DNA of 64,000 nt, from assembly GCF_000369805.1 (NCBI RefSeq), contig NZ_KB850224.1, positions 2,102,262 to 2,166,261 of the forward strand, in the 5' to 3' direction. This stretch comes from Acinetobacter sp. NIPH 2100 (GTDB lineage: Bacteria > Pseudomonadota > Gammaproteobacteria > Pseudomonadales > Moraxellaceae). Below, one piece after another: positions 9,752 to 18,537 of the stretch; within the stretch, counting starts at the first letter, position 1, and every line of letters starts with the position of its first letter. A program made the position numbers and the translations under genes. The notes below the pieces were generated by a model. It saw only the letters and a list, made by a program, of their open reading frames with translations, had not been told where the DNA came from and did not search any database.

Positions 9752-10026
9752 GTGTAACACCTCAAGCTTTCATGTAGGCAAATAGTATGGCAGTTTGACC
9801 CGCTTTACACAATCTTCAAGTACCTAACTTTTAAGAAAATAAAAGTGTAATGAATCCTCATAAAATGATCATAAATTTATAAATAAAGACTAATAAACTC
9901 ATTATATTTAAATTGATTCTACCATTGGTCAAGAAATACTATTGAAACCTTTCACTATTCGAATAGAATAAAAAAATTGTGGTAATAATAAATTTCATGG
10001 ATGCAAAATTTTTCTGGAGAGCTGGA

Positions 10027-11538
10027 ATGCCTTCTTTGATGTCAAAACAAAGATTACATCATCATATTTGCTTAGGACTAAGCACCCTTTTACTCAGCTC
10101 AGCATTGATTGGTTGTGGTAGCGGTGAAAGTAAAGCAACAAAAGAAACCACTCCAACGGTCTCTGTCCCAAAACCTAAAAACTTCAATATCAAGACCCCT
10201 GTCGAGATGCGAAATGTCACTCTAAAAGTTTTTGATAATTTTGATGATAGCTTGGTCTTAGAACGAAATTTAACAACAACCTCAGAAATAGATATTGTAT
10301 TACCACGAATTTTAGATCGGGATCGTTTGTATCGGATTGAGATTTCAACGACTCCAAATTCTTTGATCTATGACTCCCAAAGCCGCCAGTACCAAAGCAT
10401 ATCAATGACTTTACACGGTCTCGTTGAGGTAAACACCAATACTCTGACTCAGACTATTTATATCAGCCCTAGCTCAGAAGCGGTTTATCAACGTGCTTTA
10501 GTGCGTTCAGGTACACTCCCAACGGATACAAATAGCACTCCAACAAAAATCAGTGCATTACAGCTAAACCTTGCAACAACTGATGTAAATTCAGCATTAA
10601 CAAATGCTTTTTATCAGTTAGATATCCCCAATTTAAACTCATCATATCTTTTAGATATATTTTCACCACCAAATACTAATTTGAGTTTATATACCGATAC
10701 ATATCTAAGTTTTGGTTTTATTCAACAATGGGCAAATGTCTATCCAAATAATAATTATGCCGAATTTACCAAGAACTTAGCCATTGATTTAAAAGATGGC
10801 TATCTTGATGCAAAAAAAATACGTGGTGATCAAAGTGCGTTGACATCATTAGTGACGACAGCACCTGATAATATTGATTCGACCAAGAATAATGCGATAA
10901 CAATTGCCGCAAATCAAAAAAGTGCAAGAGAAAATTTTGCAATATCTTTGAAACAAGCGGTATTGCAACTAGCCGATATCCATCAACAAGCTATAGTAAA
11001 TCCAAAAGGTTATGCCTCATTACAACAAAAAGCTTATGCTGGTAGTGCTCCTACTAGCAATGCGGCTACCTCGTTCCGTATTTTTGGCGCAGGTGATTAT
11101 CGTCCTGCTGTGGGTTTTTCAGATACAACTCAAACATGTAATGGCTCAATTTACCCGTGTAAACAAGGCATTACAGGAATTAACATTGTAACTGCAAACT
11201 TACCTTCGATTGAATATTTAATTGGGAATTACAAAGATTCAACCAGCAACTGCCAACTCAATATTCGTGGAGATGGGTGGTTAGAGCTAACCAAAGATGG
11301 AAAAACCTACAGTTCTAAACTGGATGGTGATACCACAGATAACTTACTACAAGTCGATAAAGCCAACTTTGAATATTTGTTAAATAGTAGCTCAGCAGAA
11401 CCAAACAATAGCACTTTGCAATATAATTTTGTTCAACTTAAGCTTAAAGCAAATCAGGTCTTAAGTGCCAGCGCTGGACTAGACAGCCGCAAAGCTCCTG
11501 ATCAATTGCAAACAACGTTGTTACAGTGCAATTTTTAA
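10027..11538 (+). CDS. large predicted lipoprotein of unknown function
   Basis: The start at 10027 is supported by GGAG 7 nt upstream. A basic stretch, a hydrophobic segment and the lipobox LIGC with Cys near residue 30 predict a lipidated protein exported through Sec and anchored to a membrane. The mature part (about 470 residues) is Ser/Thr/Asn-rich and contains two pairs of Cys in the C-terminal third (around CNGSIYPC and the terminal CNF). I do not recognise a family. Flanks are argC on the opposite strand and a phosphatidyltransferase gene. Confidence 0.8.
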   Translation: MPSLMSKQRLHHHICLGLSTLLLSSALIGCGSGESKATKETTPTVSVPKPKNFNIKTPVEMRNVTLKVFDNFDDSLVLERNLTTTSEIDIVLPRILDRDRLYRIEISTTPNSLIYDSQSRQYQSISMTLHGLVEVNTNTLTQTIYISPSSEAVYQRALVRSGTLPTDTNSTPTKISALQLNLATTDVNSALTNAFYQLDIPNLNSSYLLDIFSPPNTNLSLYTDTYLSFGFIQQWANVYPNNNYAEFTKNLAIDLKDGYLDAKKIRGDQSALTSLVTTAPDNIDSTKNNAITIAANQKSARENFAISLKQAVLQLADIHQQAIVNPKGYASLQQKAYAGSAPTSNAATSFRIFGAGDYRPAVGFSDTTQTCNGSIYPCKQGITGINIVTANLPSIEYLIGNYKDSTSNCQLNIRGDGWLELTKDGKTYSSKLDGDTTDNLLQVDKANFEYLLNSSSAEPNNSTLQYNFVQLKLKANQVLSASAGLDSRKAPDQLQTTLLQCNF

Positions 11539-11686
11539 GACTTAATTCGCATATATAAGCAATGGAGCAATGATTCCATTGCTTATATGTATCATGTAGC
11601 CTCATTTTTATAAAATATGTATTTGCCTTCTTGATTTTCAATGTCGGCTGCTATACTCAAATAAATGTTTTTATTATTGATGTTGA

Positions 11687-12298
11687 ATGTCTTTAAAATA
11701 TCAAATTCCAACTTTACTTGTTTATTCCAGACTACTCTTGGGTTTTCTCATTGTCGCAGTTACCCTGCTACAACCTCAATTCTTCCCGATTTACACCGTG
11801 GTATTTTTAACACTGGGACTTCTCAGTGATATCTTTGATGGTATCATTGCAAGACATTTGGGTGTTGCTACTGAAAGATTACGTCGACTCGACTCTAACG
11901 TTGACCAAGTTTTTTTTATTTTTGCAATTGCTTCGATTTACCTACAGCAGCCGGATTTCTTTAATCAACACCTTTGGGCAATTGTCATTTTAATCCTGTC
12001 AGAAGTTGCCATTTATACCGTAAGTTTCATTAAATTTCGAAAAGAAGTCGCCACGCATAGTCTAGGCGCCAAAATATGGACCTTATTTCTATTTGCTTTA
12101 TTGGTACAAGTCACAATCACAGGACACTCGCAAATTTTATTTATTATAGTTTTCTGGCTGGGCATCCTGACACGAGCTGAAATTATTGCAATTATCTTAG
12201 TACTCAAACAGTGGCAAAATGATGTCCCCACCCTAAAACAAGCCTTACGTATTCGCAAAGGTTTAAGCGTTCAAAACAATCGCCTGTTTAATGGCTAA
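11687..12298 (+). CDS. CDP-alcohol phosphatidyltransferase family protein
   Basis: This integral membrane enzyme family transfers a phosphatidyl group from CDP-diacylglycerol to an alcohol. The signature at residues 50-72 reads DGIIARHLGVATERLRRLDSNVD: the four metal-binding Asp and the AR pair are in register, but the conserved Gly of the DGxxARx8Gx3Dx3D motif is Leu. About five to six hydrophobic helices follow. The Leu may mark a divergent subfamily with unknown acceptor alcohol. There is no strong ribosome site at the ATG. Confidence 0.8.
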   Translation: MSLKYQIPTLLVYSRLLLGFLIVAVTLLQPQFFPIYTVVFLTLGLLSDIFDGIIARHLGVATERLRRLDSNVDQVFFIFAIASIYLQQPDFFNQHLWAIVILILSEVAIYTVSFIKFRKEVATHSLGAKIWTLFLFALLVQVTITGHSQILFIIVFWLGILTRAEIIAIILVLKQWQNDVPTLKQALRIRKGLSVQNNRLFNG

Positions 12299-12316
12299 GG
12301 CAAAACGTATATTCGA

Positions 12317-13009
12317 TTATTTTTTATAGTACCAACTTGGCAATTGAGTCTGTTTCAATTGCTTCCGATGCTCAAGATAGTTGGTATCATGCTTTTCAAC
12401 TTCATTCCAAAAAGCGGCACTATGATCAAAATGTTTTGTATGTACTAATTCATGCACACAGACTGATCGCACAATATGTTCAGGCATAAGCACCAAAGCG
12501 GCATGAAGCATGATGTCATGTTTGGAACTACAACTGCCCCAACGTGTTTTTGGTCTTCGAATTGAACATTGTTGATATAGCAAAGCAATATCTTGACTGA
12601 TCTGCGCCAAATATTCGGGTAAATACTGTTTTGCATACGCCATGACAGCAGCTTGTAAAGCCTGCTCTGACTGTTCATCCCGAATCAATAACTGTTGCTG
12701 CTCGAAATCAAACTTAAAAATATGTCGTTGCTGTTGTTGAATAATTTTAAAAGGCTGATTATGGCGAAATAAAGTCAAAAATTTGGGAAATGTTGTAGTT
12801 TGATTAAATTGCTGTTGTTGTTTGCCCCATGTTTCAATCAGCCACTGTTCAGACTGATGCAGAAATTGCTGAATCTGTCTTTTACTACAAAACAATGGAA
12901 CTGTGAGACGAATACCTGTTGGCTCAACACGCAAGCGCAAATTTCTTGCCCTTGCGTGTCGAACCACTTTAATTTCAGGTAACAGCGTTTCTAATGAAAC
13001 TGATTGCAT
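12317..13009 (-). CDS. YgjP-like M48-type zinc metallopeptidase
   Basis: The fold follows the YgjP/SprT-like family: an N-terminal RARNLRLRVEPTGIRLTVP strand region, the RWGSCSSK motif near residue 156 and the zinc-binding HELVH at 186-190 with a third His at about 196 (KHFDHSAAFW). The physiological substrate is not known. Its ATG overlaps the rpiA stop (TAATG), so it is probably translated as the second gene of an rpiA operon. Confidence 0.88.
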   Translation of the reverse strand: MQSVSLETLLPEIKVVRHARARNLRLRVEPTGIRLTVPLFCSKRQIQQFLHQSEQWLIETWGKQQQQFNQTTTFPKFLTLFRHNQPFKIIQQQQRHIFKFDFEQQQLLIRDEQSEQALQAAVMAYAKQYLPEYLAQISQDIALLYQQCSIRRPKTRWGSCSSKHDIMLHAALVLMPEHIVRSVCVHELVHTKHFDHSAAFWNEVEKHDTNYLEHRKQLKQTQLPSWYYKK

Positions 13010-13680
13010 TATTGTGCTGTACGCTCTTCAATGCCATTGTCCATTGCAACAACAGCAATTGTTGCTGCATTTAATGCAAAGATACCATTGGTCACAACAC
13101 CTGGAATGTCATTAATAGTCTTTTCCAACTCAATCGCATTTAGAATATTTAGATTGAATACATCTAAAATCACATTGCCATTATCAGTCACCACACCTTC
13201 GCGATAAACTGGATCACCGCCTAAAGCAACGATCTTACGTGCCACCGCAGAACGCGCCATCGGAATGACTTCAACTGGAAGCGGGAAATCACGTCCTAAT
13301 TGATCCACCCATTTTGAATCATCCACGATACATACAAATTTCTTCGCAATCGATGCAACAATTTTTTCACGCGTTAACGCTGCACCACCACCTTTGATCA
13401 TATGCATATGACGGTCAATTTCATCTGCACCATCAACATAGGCATCTAAACCACCGACAGAGTTCATATCGACCACTTCGATACCCAACTTTTTCAAACG
13501 TTCAGCTGTCGCAGTTGAACTTGCCACTGCCGCTTCTAATTGCAATTCAGGCAATAAATCAATTAAAAAATTAACGGTACTTCCTGTTCCTACGCCCAAA
13601 ATGCCGCCTTTAGGCAAATGTTTCAAAGCTGCTTTAGCTGCAGCTTGTTTTTTTTCATCTTGGGTTGCATATAGACTCAT
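13009..13680 (-). CDS. rpiA: ribose-5-phosphate isomerase A
   Basis: RpiA interconverts ribose-5-phosphate and ribulose-5-phosphate in the pentose phosphate pathway. Motifs are [19 protein letters not shown] and [11 protein letters not shown], the last holding catalytic Lys and Glu positions. The ATG at 13680 ([10 protein letters not shown]) gives a 223-residue protein; a TTG four codons upstream is the alternative. It is divergent from ilvA, with a short shared promoter region. Confidence 0.95.
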   Translation of the reverse strand: MSLYATQDEKKQAAAKAALKHLPKGGILGVGTGSTVNFLIDLLPELQLEAAVASSTATAERLKKLGIEVVDMNSVGGLDAYVDGADEIDRHMHMIKGGGAALTREKIVASIAKKFVCIVDDSKWVDQLGRDFPLPVEVIPMARSAVARKIVALGGDPVYREGVVTDNGNVILDVFNLNILNAIELEKTINDIPGVVTNGIFALNAATIAVVAMDNGIEERTAQ

Positions 13681-13784
13681 GACTTCACTCAACTATTTTG
13701 ACATTTGCACTAAGAAAACAGCGCAAATGCACGGGGGTTTGCTACAATGATTGCCTATTTTAAACTGTTATAGGGAAGATGAAC

Positions 13785-15323
13785 ATGCTGTCTCGTGTGG
13801 TACGACAAATTTTACAAGCAACGGTTTATGATGTTGCGATTGAAACACCGCTTGAAGCAGCTCCACGAATTAGTCAAAAAATTAATAATAACATTCGATT
13901 TAAACGTGAAGATTTACAACCCGTATTCTCTTTCAAGCTACGCGGTGCTTACAACCGCATTAGCCAACTTCCTAAAGATCAACTCGATCGTGGTGTGATT
14001 TGTGCATCCGCAGGCAACCATGCCCAAGGCGTTGCACTATCTGGCAAAAAATTAGGCATTCCCGCGATCATTGTGATGCCAAGCACGACACCTGATATTA
14101 AAGTCCAGGCAGTTAAACGCCTAGGTGGTCAAGTTGTGTTACATGGCGATAGTTTCGATGTTGCCAACAAATATGCAAAACAACGTGCAGAAGATGAAGG
14201 ATTAGTTTTTATCCCGCCTTATGACGATGAACTGGTGATTGCTGGTCAAGGGACGATTGCCAATGAATTATTGCGTCAATGGCGTGATGTTGAATATGTT
14301 TTTGTTGCCGTTGGCGGTGGCGGACTCATTGCAGGTGTTGCAGCGTATTTAGGTGAAGTTGCACCACACGTCAAAGTGATTGGTGTAGAATACGAAGAAT
14401 CTGCATGTTTAAAAGCAGCACTTGAATCAAATGAGCGCGTGGTGTTACCACATGTGGGTCTATTTGCTGATGGTACAGCCGTTGCGCAAATTGGCGAGTT
14501 GCCATTTGATGTGATCCGTTTACGTAAGTCGGATAATTCAGGTCCAATCGTAGAGCCTGTTATTGTCACTGTCGATACAGATGAAATTTGTGCGGCCATT
14601 AAAGATACCTATGATGAGAATCGCAGTATCGTAGAGCCATCAGGTGCCATGGCTTTAGCAGGCATCAAAAAATATGTCGCAGAGCATCAATTGACCGACA
14701 AAAATATGGTGTCAATTGTTTGTGGTGCCAACATGAACTTTGATCGTTTGCGCTATATTGCAGAACGTACTGAGCTTGGTGAGCGTCGTGAAGCCATCTA
14801 TGCCGTAACGATTCCTGAGCAAAAAGGTGCCTTCCTGCATTTCTGCCGTGCCCTGCAAGGTCGTAACATTACTGAGTTTAACTATCGTGCCAGTGATAGC
14901 AATCTTGCTCAAGTCTTTGTCGGGATCAGCCTTAAAGGTGGTGAAACCGAACGTCATGAAATTCACGACATGTTGAAACAACAATATGAAGTAGATGATC
15001 TGTCTGATGATGAAGTTGCGAAACTGCATATTCGTTATTTGATCGGCGGTCATGCCAATATCGAACATGAGCGTTTGTTCCGTGTTGAATTTCCAGAACG
15101 TCCAGGTGCCCTATTAACCTTCCTAGAACGTTTAGGCCCAACCCATAACATTACCTTGTTCCACTATCGCAACCACGGCGCAGCTGAAGGTCGTGTTCTG
15201 GTTGGCTTGCAAGCAACCGATGCGAAGCAAAATCCAGATGGCTTAGTCGAAACATTGGAAAAAATCACTTATCCATATGCTGAAATCAGCAATAATATTG
15301 GATATAAGCGTTTTCTTAAATAA
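13785..15323 (+). CDS. ilvA: threonine ammonia-lyase, biosynthetic
   Basis: This PLP enzyme deaminates threonine to 2-oxobutanoate, the entry step to isoleucine. The Lys that binds PLP lies in FSFKLRGAYNRI, and the phosphate loop is GGGGLIAG. Two C-terminal ACT-like regulatory domains (about residues 325-510) mark the allosteric, isoleucine-inhibited biosynthetic form. The ATG at 13785 is preferred because GGGAAG lies 7-8 nt upstream; the ATG at 13779 abuts that site. Confidence 0.95.
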   Translation: MLSRVVRQILQATVYDVAIETPLEAAPRISQKINNNIRFKREDLQPVFSFKLRGAYNRISQLPKDQLDRGVICASAGNHAQGVALSGKKLGIPAIIVMPSTTPDIKVQAVKRLGGQVVLHGDSFDVANKYAKQRAEDEGLVFIPPYDDELVIAGQGTIANELLRQWRDVEYVFVAVGGGGLIAGVAAYLGEVAPHVKVIGVEYEESACLKAALESNERVVLPHVGLFADGTAVAQIGELPFDVIRLRKSDNSGPIVEPVIVTVDTDEICAAIKDTYDENRSIVEPSGAMALAGIKKYVAEHQLTDKNMVSIVCGANMNFDRLRYIAERTELGERREAIYAVTIPEQKGAFLHFCRALQGRNITEFNYRASDSNLAQVFVGISLKGGETERHEIHDMLKQQYEVDDLSDDEVAKLHIRYLIGGHANIEHERLFRVEFPERPGALLTFLERLGPTHNITLFHYRNHGAAEGRVLVGLQATDAKQNPDGLVETLEKITYPYAEISNNIGYKRFLK

Positions 15324-15338
15324 GCGTTCTAGTACCTT

Positions 15339-15366
15339 AAGCCGACCTCGTGTCGGCTTTGTTTTC
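15339..15366 (+). terminator. ilvA terminator
   Basis: The stem AAGCCGAC/GTCGGCTT has a 5-nt loop and is followed by TTGTTTT, 15 bp after the ilvA stop. Confidence 0.85.
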
Positions 15367-15398
15367 ATCATGTACTGTGAAACAAGGCAATAATCTTT

Positions 15399-15797
15399 TT
15401 AAGGTTTTATTTCTGCTAGTCTTTTTGATAATTCAGTATCATTTCCATCCAGCAAAGGGGTACCTTCGTAATAAAATTTACTTATATATTTACCTGCATT
15501 ATCAATTTTCATCACAAGACCACACCAAGTCTCACCAACCATATCACTCTTCCAAAATAAATTATCTTCAGCCTCTATCAGCTCGAAAGAAACGGGTATA
15601 GCAGGTCTTTGAGATTCATTATATTCATTCATACTTGGTGATAGCCAACATTTGGCAGTAGATCCACGCCTCAGATCTAGACTCTTATCTTTAATCCTTT
15701 CAACATAATAAATAATTTCCCTCCAATTTTTAGGAGCTACATATACAATTTCTTTTAATATATTATTAAGGAGTTGTGTTTTTACTAAGAAACTCAT
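15399..15797 (-). CDS. YezG/DUF600-like immunity protein candidate
   Basis: The 132-residue protein has the spacing of the YezG (DUF600) antitoxin/immunity family: an early W-x3-Y region (PKNWREIIYYVE) and a C-terminal W-x-GLVMKIDNAGKY-x-x-KFYYE segment, ending DTELSKRLAEIK. Such proteins usually neutralise a polymorphic toxin encoded next to them, but no toxin gene lies here, so it would be an orphan. It is unlike its housekeeping neighbours. Family assignment is by pattern only. Confidence 0.55.
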   Translation of the reverse strand: MSFLVKTQLLNNILKEIVYVAPKNWREIIYYVERIKDKSLDLRRGSTAKCWLSPSMNEYNESQRPAIPVSFELIEAEDNLFWKSDMVGETWCGLVMKIDNAGKYISKFYYEGTPLLDGNDTELSKRLAEIKP

Positions 15798-16031
15798 TTT
15801 TATCCACTAACTTGATCTAAAATTGATGTTTACCCTTAAAAAGAGTTGCTGAATACAATTAACATTGTAAACAAAATTTACAAAGCATGTTGCTTTGAAA
15901 CCGCTTTTTTATTTTTATCAAAACAACAACTGATGTATCTTTGCCAAGCCAACAAAATCATTACAAACTAATAAATTGATCCATCTTAAAATGAATAAAA
16001 AGACATTTTTATCATTTAGTTAAGGACAGTT

Positions 16032-16682
16032 ATGGCACAGTTTGCAGTCATTGGTTTAGGTAGTTTTGGGGCAACTGTTGCATTAGAGCTAACTAAACTG
16101 AATCATGATGTTATTGGTATTGATACCATCAAACGCAATGTCGAAAGCTTGGCTGATCGTATTACCCATGCAGTGATTGCCGACGCCACTGATGAACATG
16201 TCCTAGAAGAGCTGAATATACAAAATTGTGATGCGGTTGTGGTCGCAATTGGAGAAGATATTGAGGCGAGTATCCTGTGTGTGCTGAATCTCAAGAATTT
16301 AGGCGTAGAGAAGATTCTGGTGAAAGCCAAAACCAAGGCACATCACACGATCCTTTCCCATTTAAATGTCAGTAAGATTATCCATCCTGAAGAAGATATG
16401 GGTGTACGCGTTGCTCAAGCACTAAATTACCCAATGGTAAGCCGTTATATGGCTTTGGATGATGATCATTACATCGTTAAAGTTCCAGTCAATGAAAAGC
16501 TCAACCATGTGAATTTATCCGGCATCTTAAAACAAGAACCAAACATTAAACTGCTGTTACTGAAACGCGATCAACAGATTCTCTATGAAACAGATGCAAA
16601 TTTTACCTTACAAACGGGTGATGTCCTGATTTTAGAAGGTTCACTCAGCCATCTTAGAAAACTTTCAGGATGTTTCGCATAA
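16032..16682 (+). CDS. ktrA: TrkA/KtrA-type potassium channel gating subunit
   Basis: This cytoplasmic RCK protein binds nucleotides and gates the partner K+ transporter. The N-terminal RCK_N Rossmann motif is GLGSFGATVALEL, followed at about residue 140 by an RCK_C domain. At 216 residues it has a single RCK unit, the KtrA size, rather than the 458-residue double unit of TrkA. AAGGA precedes the ATG. The transporter gene begins 1 bp after its stop, forming a two-gene operon. Confidence 0.9.
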   Translation: MAQFAVIGLGSFGATVALELTKLNHDVIGIDTIKRNVESLADRITHAVIADATDEHVLEELNIQNCDAVVVAIGEDIEASILCVLNLKNLGVEKILVKAKTKAHHTILSHLNVSKIIHPEEDMGVRVAQALNYPMVSRYMALDDDHYIVKVPVNEKLNHVNLSGILKQEPNIKLLLLKRDQQILYETDANFTLQTGDVLILEGSLSHLRKLSGCFA

Positions 16683-16683
16683 C

Positions 16684-18021
16684 ATGGCATTCAAAATAAA
16701 CTCCCAGAAAATTTTCAATCTCAGCCCGCCGTCTTTGCTGGCGATTGGATTTCTCAGTTTTATTATCATTGGCACGATATTACTGAAAATGCCAATTGCC
16801 AATAAAGGTAATGTCAGCTGGATGGACGCTTTGTTTACAGCAACCTCAGCGGTCACTATTACAGGTTTATCTGTCGTTAATCTAAACGAATCTTTTAATC
16901 ATCTTGGGCAGTTTATTATTCTGTTGTTGATTCAATCGGGTGGTTTAGGTTTTATGACCTTTGCCATATTGGCTGCATTAAGTCTTGCTCCTAAACTCGG
17001 CTTAAAACAGCAAATGATGGCGCAGGACAGTTTGGGTCAAACCAGTCTATCTAAAGTTACTTTTGTCGCCAAAGGTGTGGTGCTGTATACCCTGTTGTTT
17101 GAATTAATTGGCGTGATTATCCTGACCGCTTCTTTTGCCCCCATGTATGGTTTTGCACGTGGGCTTTATTATGCTGTTTTTTATAGCGTTTCTGCTTTTA
17201 ATAACGCAGGTTTTTCGTTATTTGATAACAGTTTGATTAACTTTCAAAGCCACTATCTGATTTGTCTAACCATCAGCATGTTATATACCCTAGGTGGGAT
17301 TGGCTTTTTGGTACTCATTGATGTTAAACAAAATAAACGTTGGAGTAAGCTGACACCGAACAGTAAACTCATTCTCAGTACCATTGCTATTTTAAACCTC
17401 GTTGCATTTGTCTTGATTTGGCTATTAGAGTCTAATAATCCGCTCACCTTAGGTTCAATGAGTTTGGGCGAACAAGCCATGAATGCTTGGTTCCAAGCGA
17501 CTGTGCCACGTTCTTCTGGATTTAATACCATTGATACAGGCTCTATGGAACATAGTACGGCCTTATTGACCATGTTATTGATGTTCATTGGTGGGGGTTC
17601 ACTCAGTACCGCAGGTGGTATTAAAGTCGGTACTTTTGTAATCTTGTTGCTCTGTGTGATTTCCTTTCTACGGCGTAATGAAGAAATCCGTATTTTCAAT
17701 CATTCCGTTTCACAGGAAACCACCTATAAAGCACTGGCCGTGACTTCAATTACAGGTATGCTGGTGTTTGTTGGCTGCTTTATTATTTTCTTGCTTGAAC
17801 CAAAACTCGATGTGCTCGACCTGATGTTCGAAGTGGTCTCAGCGGCATGTACTGTAGGTCTATCACGTGGTGTAACCAGTGAACTCCATGATGGGAGTTT
17901 GTTTGTGCTCAGTCTGCTGATGTTTACCGGACGACTGGGACCATTAACCCTTGCCTATTTAATTGCGACTCCAAAGAAGAGCCGCTTAAAACATGCCAAT
18001 GCCAATATTCAGATTGGATGA
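16684..18021 (+). CDS. ktrB: TrkH/KtrB-type potassium transporter
   Basis: The 445-residue integral membrane protein has the four-repeat membrane-pore-membrane layout. Filter-region segments with the conserved Gly are AVTITGLSV, SAFNNAGFS, RSSGFNTID and ACTVGLSRG. The length fits KtrB rather than TrkH (about 485). With the gene immediately upstream it should form a K+ (probably Na+-dependent) uptake system. The 3' end overlaps the convergent C39-like gene by 13 bp. Confidence 0.9.
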   Translation: MAFKINSQKIFNLSPPSLLAIGFLSFIIIGTILLKMPIANKGNVSWMDALFTATSAVTITGLSVVNLNESFNHLGQFIILLLIQSGGLGFMTFAILAALSLAPKLGLKQQMMAQDSLGQTSLSKVTFVAKGVVLYTLLFELIGVIILTASFAPMYGFARGLYYAVFYSVSAFNNAGFSLFDNSLINFQSHYLICLTISMLYTLGGIGFLVLIDVKQNKRWSKLTPNSKLILSTIAILNLVAFVLIWLLESNNPLTLGSMSLGEQAMNAWFQATVPRSSGFNTIDTGSMEHSTALLTMLLMFIGGGSLSTAGGIKVGTFVILLLCVISFLRRNEEIRIFNHSVSQETTYKALAVTSITGMLVFVGCFIIFLLEPKLDVLDLMFEVVSAACTVGLSRGVTSELHDGSLFVLSLLMFTGRLGPLTLAYLIATPKKSRLKHANANIQIG

Positions 18022-18536
18022 TGATCTAAAGGCTGTTCGATCACAATCACTTGTCGACAAATTTCATCACTTTGACGTTGCTGCTCAAAGACTGCTTTAG
18101 GCATCACGTCAAAATGATCACAGAAACTAATCTCTTGTTCATCAATTGAATAAATCAAGGATTGGTTTCCCACACCTTGTAATGTGTCATAAAACACGAT
18201 CACAAAGTTACCTTGTTCAAAAGTGTTCTGGATCTCTGAATAAGTTAAAGCAGCCTGAATCGAAATCTGGAGACTTTGCGCCTCCAGATAACTTTGCTTT
18301 TCTTTTTCATCCATATGAGGATCAGGTGCCGTATAGAACGACACCTCAAAGCCTAATTTTTTCAGTGCCACAGCCAAAGCAATGCTAAAGGTTCCATCTT
18401 TCTGATCATGACCACATAATTGAATCAGGTCAGCAATATCAATATGCGGATGATATTGCTTTAAGATAAGCCAGACTGCAAACACACCGCAATTTGCTTC
18501 AAGCTGCAACAAAGTATCTGGAATATTTAAACTCAA
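18009..18536 (-). CDS. peptidase C39-like family protein, possibly inactive
   Basis: Residues 11-17 (QLEANCG) resemble the oxyanion Gln and nucleophile Cys of C39 papain-like peptidases, and DGTFSIALAVALKKLGFEVSFYT fits the helix-strand that follows. The segment where the catalytic His normally starts the second half (HxVV...D) reads NQSLIYSIDEQEISFCD, so the His appears to be Gln. The protein has no signal peptide or membrane helix. It may be a non-catalytic relative or use another His. It starts 1 bp after the phospholipase stop region on the same strand. Confidence 0.6.
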   Translation of the reverse strand: MSLNIPDTLLQLEANCGVFAVWLILKQYHPHIDIADLIQLCGHDQKDGTFSIALAVALKKLGFEVSFYTAPDPHMDEKEKQSYLEAQSLQISIQAALTYSEIQNTFEQGNFVIVFYDTLQGVGNQSLIYSIDEQEISFCDHFDVMPKAVFEQQRQSDEICRQVIVIEQPLDHHPI

Positions 18537-18537
18537 T

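Noticed and set aside
14276-14599. 107-codon minus-strand ORF inside ilvA
   Set aside because: It is antisense to conserved ilvA codons, rich in Ser/Pro/Thr as expected from a shadow frame.
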